Shown here piece after piece: positions 27,601-36,600 of a DNA stretch of 64,000 nt. Below the pieces are notes generated by a model. The model was not told the DNA's origin and searched no databases. It saw nothing but the letters and a program-made list of their open reading frames with translations. Source of the DNA: Arbacia lixula (Eukaryota; Echinodermata; Echinoidea; Arbacioida; Arbaciidae); assembly GCA_963669155.1 (NCBI GenBank), contig OZ022588.1, positions 11,019,067-11,083,066 of the forward strand. The letters are read 5' to 3'. Each line of letters begins with the position of its first letter. Positions within the stretch are counted from its first letter, which is position 1. Position numbers and translations under genes: made by a program.

Positions 27601-30600
27601 CCAGATGGACATGCACAGTAGCTTACTTGACCCCTAGGCACACTCACTAAAAGGATGGGCTTAAAGTACAGTGTCTTGATCTTGGACTTCGAGAGAGAAT
27701 CATCATCGTAAGGCGCCTTTGATGAAGTACCTTGTGTGAAAGATGAACAATGTATGATTTTATTTCCTAGAACGTAACATAGCTGCAGAGCAGGAGAAGC
27801 AAGCTACGGTGCAGAGTGACTTGGAGGCAGCCAGAAAGAAGGCAGCTGTTCTGAAAAAGGTATGACATCATGAGGAATGGCGTGTTTTGTGGAATGACAA
27901 TGTTATCTTGAAGAAGGAGAGGGATGTTAATTTTCAAACTGTTGTATTTTAGTTGCTAAAGTTGGAAAAATCCACATATTTTGTTGTTGGTGTACAGCCA
28001 ATCCTCTTGTGTTCAAGTGGAATGAAAACCTGAACATGAGTTTCATTGAATAGAAGCTAAAAATCAGAGAAGCTGAAAAACAGAGAAGTTTACCAAAAAA
28101 TGACATATTATAAGGAAAATACTTGTATTTAAAAATTTTCATCATTATTGTCTGTGTAATCTTGCTAAATTACTCCAAGGTAGCCTAATGAAGCTCTGGG
28201 TATTGTTTTGTTAACACATGGCACACAATACGAATGGAAATGATATCTTTCTATCTCCTTATGGGCATGTGGTCATCAACTGGACGTCTTTGATTGTGCG
28301 TGTGTTTTGATTCTCTTACAGGAGAAAGAAACAGAAAAGAATGCTTCGGATCAAGAAATCAGGCAACTTAAGGCACGGTGGAGCAGTGTGCAAAAGGTAC
28401 GTGAAGTATGAAGAAAAAAAAACAGTTATAAGTATGACTTTTATTTTGTTAACCTATTTGATACCGTTTGTAGGCTGAATAGCCTTCTAAGGTGAACCAC
28501 GAGGAGTTGGTATCTCTCACCTATTTTCCAGTACAATTTTTCTGTCTACTCCACTGGGTTTTCACCCTGCTCTTAATCGAGAAGTGAACTGGGGTCTTTG
28601 ACATGCATGGAGTGTGCCTCCTCTGTACACGGGACGTTGATTTAGAGTCCTATCTGAGAGATTTAGTGTTTTCCCACAAAGGGAAGAGGTGTGAAACGCA
28701 CACAATGCTAGCTCTTTTCGCAAGGACTTGAGTGAGACTGGAACCCATGGCCTTGCCACTGAGAGACAAACTCTCTACCAATTGAGCCACACTGTCCTTT
28801 ATATTCATTAATTCATTCATTTAACTATATTAAGCATCCTGGTAAGAACATAGTATTGAAGAAGTGTTGAGTAATTTAAATAAATTGTTTTACATTAATG
28901 AGAATAAAGCAACTGTTTTTCACACATTTTGAAGAGGGATGTGTCATTTTGTTTATGACTTGCCTTCTTTTCCTTCTGTCATGGAAAGAAAACAAAATTA
29001 AACGTAAATGGAGAAAATGTGAGAATATGCATGATATCTTGTTGTTTCTTGCTAGGATTTCCGCGCAGAACATAGGAAGCTGATGCAGGAGCTGGAGACG
29101 ACGAGAGTGACTCTGGAGGAGGAGACTAGGCACGCAGGCAGGATGAGCAGGGAGGTAGACATGTGGAGACAGGAATACCTCAACATGAAACAGCAGGTGA
29201 GTCTGGTATAGAGAAGACTAGGTAGGATGAGCAGGGAGGTGGACATGTGGAGACAGGAATACCTCAACATGAAACAGCAGGTGAGTCTGGTAGAGAAGAC
29301 TAGGTAGGATGAGCAGGGAGACATGTGGAGACAGGAATACCTCAACATGAAACAGCAGGTGAGTCTGGTAGAGAGAAGACTAGGTAGGATGAGCAGGGAG
29401 GTGGACATGTGGAGACAGGAATACCTCAACATGAAGCAGCAGGTGAGTCTGGTAGAGAGAAGACTAGGTAGGATGAGCAGGGAGGTAGACATGTGGAGAC
29501 AGGAATACCTCAACATGAAGCAGCAGGTGAGTCTGGTAGAGAAGACTAGGTAGGATGAGCAGGGAGGTAGACATGTGGCAACAGGAATACCTCAACATGA
29601 AACAGCAGGTGAGTCTGGTAGAGAAGACTAGGTAGGATGAGGAGGGAGGTGGACATGTGGCAACAGGAATACCTCAACATGAAACAGCAGGTGAGTCTGG
29701 TAGAGAGAAGACTAGGTAGGATGAGCAGGGAGGTAGACATGTGGAGACAGGAATACCTCAACATGAAACATCAGGTGAGTCTGGTAGAGAGAAGACTAGG
29801 TAGGATGAGCAGGGAGGTAGACATGTGGAGACAGGAATACTTCAACATGAAACAGCAGGTGAGTCTGGCGGAGAGAAGACTAGGTAGGATGGACATTTGC
29901 GCTATGCTATGCATGCACTGCTCCTAGGCCCGCTTTCATGTGTACACATACAAATGGGAGAAAACAAACTGTACTCGCACATGTTGTAGTGATGCTCGAT
30001 TGTGCGCTCCAATGCTATACTAGGTAGTGTGCGTCAGCATAGCACCACCCGCAGTATAAACAGTAAGCCAACATGCTTCTACATGTACGCACATAACAGC
30101 ATAAGGCACGCGTGCAACAATATAAGGTGCACACACTAATTGATCAGGATCACTGTGGCAATATTTTTGGGTGTTGTTGAATTTGGGACCCTGCAGCAAT
30201 TCGCGAAATTCGCTCAAAATAAAAACCCTCGCGAAAATATCAGCTCATGCCATAGAGAGTTGAGGGCAGAAAGATGCTGTATATCAAAACAAACTGATCA
30301 TTCTTTGCAGCTGCACAGTGTGGAGGAGCTGCTTGGCCGTGAGAACAGGCTGGGCTCCCAGCTGCAGCACCTGAAGGAAGGCATCCAGACTGAGGTGCGA
30401 GAGGGGCTGCGCACGCTGGAGATGTCGCGCATGGACGTCTTGGACGAGCTGCAGGAGGTGCACCACCAGAAGGCCGAGATCAACAAGAAGCTGACCTCCA
30501 TTAAACAGGTGAGGGTGACAAACAGGAACATTCGAGATGAGTATTGCTAATTGAGGCTTTTGCTTTTATTAGAATCTGTGTGGCTGAGTTCTCTCTGTGA

Positions 30601-33600
30601 TTCTATTAGCTGAAATACATTACTGCAATGTCTCTGTATCGCCTTGATTTGCTCTGCGCGTTGAATGCGAGATAATATCAACACGTTTATTTCTTGTATA
30701 TATACCTCCATATTTTTGTGTCAGACATCATTCTGTTTCAGTTTGATAGTCTAAAATGTTGGTCACTCTACTCTACTGAATATCAAACAGAGTACTAGAG
30801 ATGGCTCAAACAGCTCTATGGATCTGACAAACCTTAAGGAAGAGAAAAGACATCTACTGCAGTCACATGTTGAGAAAGAATGATATCCAAAGGAAGATGT
30901 TAGAAGGACGACTTGAAGAAGGAGAGGTAGGGGAAGACAACCAATGACCAACGTGAAGAAGAGGACAAACATCAAACAGTACTGAGCGTTCGCTAGGAAA
31001 GTACGTTGGAAGAAAGAATGAGATACCTGGCGGACTATAGCAGCCAACCTTCACTTCGAAGATGGCACCTGATGATAATGATGATGTACTCTCCTGCTCC
31101 CTTGTGTTTGTTTCTTCAGGTCAAAGTGGCAGAGTTCACTGCCGAGAAGGAGGTCAGCAAACGGAAGCACATGGACCTTGAGTTTCAGCTGCAGCAGGAA
31201 CAAGACCTACTCAAGGTATTGTGTGATGATGATCATTCTATGCATCATATATGTGTCTTCCCCTTCCCTCTCTCTGTTCCTCCCTTTCCTCTGACCCCCT
31301 AACCCTCTTTCTTTTCCTCTCCCTCTTCTCCACTTTTTCCTCTCTTTCCATCCCTCTCTCCTGTTTTTTCGGTCTCTTTACTCCATTTCTCCCCATATTC
31401 TGTCTCACCCCATTCATCTCATCTCTCCTTCCCTCTCTCTTCTTCTTTTTTCCTCTCTCTCTCTACTCTATTTCTCCCCATGTTCAGGCCCACCCCATTC
31501 ATCTCATCTCTCCTTCCCACTCTTCTTCTGTTTTCCTCTCTTTCCATCCCTCTCTCTTCTTCTGTTTTCCTCTCTCTCTACTCCATTTCTCCCCGTGTTC
31601 TATCTCACTCCATTCATCTCATCTCTCCTTCCCTCTCTCTTCTTCTGTTTTCCTCTCTCTCTACTCCATTTCTCCCCATATTCTGTCTCACCCCATTCAT
31701 CTCATCTCTCCATCCCTCTCTCTCCTTCTGTTTTCCTCTCTTTCCATTCTTCTCTCCTTCTGTTTTCCTCTCTCTCTACTCCATTTCTCCCCATATTCTG
31801 TCTCACCTCATTCATCTCATCTCTCCTTTCCTCTCTCTCCTTCTGTTTTCCTCTCTTTCCATCCCTCTCTCTTCTTCTGTTTTCCTCTCTCTCTACTCTA
31901 TTTCTCCCCATGTTCTATCTCATCTCTCCTTCCCTCTCTCTCCTTCTGTTTTCCTATCTTTCCATCCCTCTCTCTTCTTCTGTTTTCCGCTCTCTCTACT
32001 CCATTTCTCCCCATGTTCTATCTCACCCCATTCATCTCATCTCTCCTTCCCTCTCTCTTCTTCTGTTTTCCTCTCTTTCCATCCCTCTCTCTTCTTCTGT
32101 TTTCCTCTCTCTACTCCATTTCTCCTCATATTCTGTCTCACCCCATTTATCTCATCTCTCCTTCCCTCTCTCTCCTTCTGTTTTCCTCTCTTTCCATCCC
32201 TATCTCTTCTTCTGTTTTCCTCTCTCTGTACTCCATTTCTCCCCATGTTCTGTCTCACCCCATTCATCTCATCTCTCCTTCCCTCTCTCTTCTTCTGTTT
32301 TCCTCTCTTTCCATCCCCCTCTTCTTCTGTTTTCCTCTCTCTCTACTCCATTTCTCCCCATATTCTATCCCACCCCATTCATCTCATCTCTCCTTCCCTC
32401 TCTCTCCTTCTCTTTTCCTCTCTTTCCATCCCTCTCTTCTTCTGTTTTTTCCGTCTATCTACTCCATTTCTCCACATGTTCTATCTCATCCCATTCATCT
32501 CATCTCTCCATCCCTCTCTCTCCTTCTGTTTTCCTCTCTTTCCATCCCTCTCTTCTTCTGTTTTCCTATCTCTACTCCATTTCTCCCCATGTTCTATCCC
32601 ACCCCATTCATCTCATCTCTCCATCCCTCTCTCCTTCTGTTTTCCTCTCTCTCTACTCCATTTCTCCCCATATTCTATCCCACCCCATTCATTTCATCTC
32701 TCCTTCCATCTATCTCCTTCTGTTTTCCTCTCTTTCCTTCCCTCTCTTCTTCTGTTTTTCCCCTCTCTCTACTCCATTTCTCCCCATGTTCTGTCTCACC
32801 CCATTCATCTCATCTGTCCTTCCCTCTCTCTTCTTCTGTTTTTTCCGTCTATCTACCTCATTTCTCCCCATGTTCTATCCCACCCCATTCATCTCATCTC
32901 TCCTTCCCTCTCTCTCCTTCTGTTTTCTTCTCTCTCTACTCCATTTCCCCCCATGTTCTATCTCACCCCATTCATCTCATCTCTCCTTCCCTCTCTCTTC
33001 TTCTGTTTTCCTCTCTCTCTCTCTCTCTACTCTATTTCTCCACATGTTCTGTCTCACCCCATTCATCTCATCTCTCCTTCCCTCTTCTGTTTTCTTATCT
33101 TTCCATCCCTCTCTTTTTTCCGTCTATCTACTCCATTTCTCCCCATGTTATATCTCACCCCATTCATCTCACCTCTCCATCCCTCTCTCTCCTGTTTTCC
33201 TCTCTTTCCATCCCTCTCTCTTCGTCTGTTTCCCTCTCTCTCTACTCCATTTATCCCCATGTTCAGGCCCACTCCATCATCTCATCTCTCCTTCCCTCTC
33301 TCTTCTTCTGTTTCCCTCTCTCTCTACTCCATTTCTCCCGATGTTCTATCTCACCCCATTCATCTCATCTCTCCTTCCCTCTCTCTTCTTCTGTTTTCCT
33401 CTCTCTACTCCATTTCTCCCCCTATCCCACCCTATTCATCTCATCTCTCCTTCCCTCTACAGCTGAGGCTGGAGCAGCAGATGTCTCGGCAGTCTGAGGT
33501 CCTAGCGGGCATTAAGCAGAAGTCTGAGTCCACCATCTTGTCTCTCCGTCACAAGCTGGACCGTCTGGAAGGCCTCGTCACCACCAACTCCTCTCAGCTC

Positions 33601-36600
33601 AGCCACGGGATCGCCGAGGGGCGGAGTCAGGATGCCCATCTGTTACCGACCAAAGACGAGGCCGAAGAGGACTCTCAAAGTACCCATAGGACTTTAAGGA
33701 CCGACGGGGGACAGATCGAGATGACCAGGGATGTGATTCAAAGAGTTGAAACTCGTTTCAAACAACGTACTGAAGAGACTCATCAACGCTATGAGAGAGA
33801 CATTGGTGTGGATGAGAGAAACGAGGGCGCACTTTCAATAGGCGAGCTACGGACTCGAGATACACAGGCATGGGATGGGCTTGGAGAGAGTCGGAGCGGG
33901 AGCGGTCCGCTGCGAGGAATCCTCAAGAGAAGACTGCCCTCGTCTGATGACCACGATGTCAGTGATGGGCAAGATCACGAGAGGGAGCCCGTTGATTATG
34001 AGGTTGAGCGAGGAAGGAGAAGATCAGAAGAGCTGACTTCATTAGAGAGTGAAGTATGTTGATGCCACAATTGTTTTCTTCACTTTTACATTTAAAATAC
34101 ATTTTTGTACTTCACAAAACACAATATCATAGGGTAGATGAGAGAATTAAATATCTTATCCTACTTTGAAAAAAAAAAGAGCAAGTCAGTTTTAGGGCTT
34201 CATTAAGTATATGTCAGATTAAGTACATTTTACCTTCAAATGTACAACTACGTGTTAAAGATGGCGCACATATGTTTTCATGTTTGATTGAGTATGCAGT
34301 GATTGGAGATTGTCATTGCAAATGCATCACAACGAATATGGGGCAATCAAATCACAGTATATGAGGTGTAGCACACATGGCACACAATGGCACACATATG
34401 TTTTTATGTTTGATTGAGTATGCAGTGATTGGAGATTGTTATTGCAAATGCATCACAACGAATATGGGGCAGTTAAATCACAGTATATGAGGTGTAGCCA
34501 TGTTGTCTGTTGAAACAATCTTGATTTGTTTGTACGTACCATCACAATAGCCCAGGTTCCACTCTATGTGGCATTAATCTGGACTCAGTCTCAAGGATTC
34601 CTACGTGGTGCAATCCACAGTGGATCATGAAATATCCCAAATATCACATACCAGTAGTATAAATCAGTGAATGAAAAAATGTGTGTGAGTGAATGAATGA
34701 AGATATGGGAGTGAATGAATGAAAAAAAAAATGAATGAATGAATGGATGGATGGATGGATGGATGGATGAATGAATGAAATGAACGAATGAAAATGAATG
34801 AATGCATGAATGCATGAATGAATGAATGAATGAATGAATGATTGAATGAATGAATGAATGAATGAATGAATGAATGAATGAATGAATGGATAGACAGACA
34901 CAACGAATGAATGAATGAATGAATGAATGAATGGTTGAGTGAGTGAGTGTAGAGTGAATGATGAATTATTGAGTTAGTGAATGAATGAATGAATGATTGA
35001 GGGAGGGAGGGAAAGAGGGAGGGAGCAAGATAGATGATTGATTTCAAGAAATTCATTTTTTTCCCAATGCACTGTTTGTTTGACAGGTGAACCCTTCTCA
35101 GCGCCCTAGATCCCACTCCTACAGGCAGGAGAGGCTGAAGAGCAGGTCACCAGTCCAGCGTCAGCCACCCTCACCACTCTCTCCTCAGGTCCCAGAACGC
35201 GGCCCTACATCCAGCCAACACTGTGAGTCATACAGCAGGGCCCCGTTGTATAAAGCTAACCAGTAATGTTAGCTTTGCCATGAGTGGTGACTACCATGGT
35301 AACATCGCTCAACAGCCAATCAAATTAAAGGTTTCCATGGAAGTTGACATAGGTATCAAAGTTACCATCAATGGTAAGTTTTATGCAACAGGGCCCAGGT
35401 AGTCTGGCACCCAGGCTGGTAGACATTTTTATAAATCAAAACCACCCAATGAATATTTGGGTCTGGTGCTATCAAGACTAACTTTCCTTTACGCCTGGGA
35501 CCTGTTGCATAAAACTTACCACTGATGGTAACTTTGGTATCAATGGCAACTCCTATTGAAACCTTGAGCATGATTGGCTGTTGAGTGATGTCACCATGGT
35601 AGTTACCATTGATGATAGAGTTACCATTAATGGTAAGTTTTATGCTACTGGGCCCTGTTGTGTTTAGCATGTTGGATCAGCCATAGAAGCGCTGAAGGGC
35701 ATTTACTTGCCATAAGCCAGATCTGTTTTTAATCCCCACTTCATCTCTGATTGTGGAATTGTGATTATTATTATCCTAAAGACTGGAAGCCAGGCTACAC
35801 AGGAGATAGTAAACAAATAATCAACGTTGGTGAAGGTGATGGGATGAACTATCACTTCCGAGGCGATCTGGATGTAGCTATCTTTCCGAAGCGCAGCTGA
35901 GGAATGATAGCGTATACATTCAGATAGCCGAGGAAGTGATAGTTCGTCTCATTGCCTGAAACCAAAAGTTGATTATTTGATTTATATTCCACATCTGAAA
36001 CCAACTATCTATACCAAAAATGACAATTTGACTTACAAAAGTAATGTTTACTTCTCTACCTAACCCCGAGCCGCTGCCATGGGGAACACGCGTTAGGATG
36101 CATGTTAATTAGGACGCGCATTATGACGCGCGTTTGGACGCGTTAGTGAGAACTGATAGTCCGAGTGTAACGCACTTTTATTTCGCGCGTACTCAAAATA
36201 TTAATCACGCATTAGGATTGTGAGGAGTGAAGAGATCAGCGAAACCAAAAAGTACTATCACCTAGAGTGTAACGAACTTTTATTCTCAGGTGATCTGATA
36301 GGAAAAACTACGCCTCATCACGTGATCAACTCTTGACCAATCATATAGCGACATTCTTAGTATGTGGAATATAATAAGCAAATAATCAACGTTGATGAAG
36401 GTGATGGGACGAACTATCACTTCCGAGGCGATCTGGATGTAGCTATCTTTCCGAAGCGCAGCTGAGGAAAGATAGCGTATACATTCACATTGCTAAGGAA
36501 GTGATAGTTCATCTCATTGCCTGAAACCAAAAGTTGATTATTTGCTTTATATTCCACATTTGAAACCAACTATATATACCAAAAATAACAATTTGACGTA

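Noticed and set aside
27500-27650. Reverse-transcriptase tail (plus-frame GRPCRRWMAGIQKEELVARS)
   Set aside because: Some resemblance to LINE C-termini, but too short and without a second motif; not called.
31480-34062. 860-codon open frame across 31480-34062
   Set aside because: The first ~660 codons are a pyrimidine minisatellite intron; only 33463-34053 is real CNTRL coding sequence. Openness follows from lack of purines.
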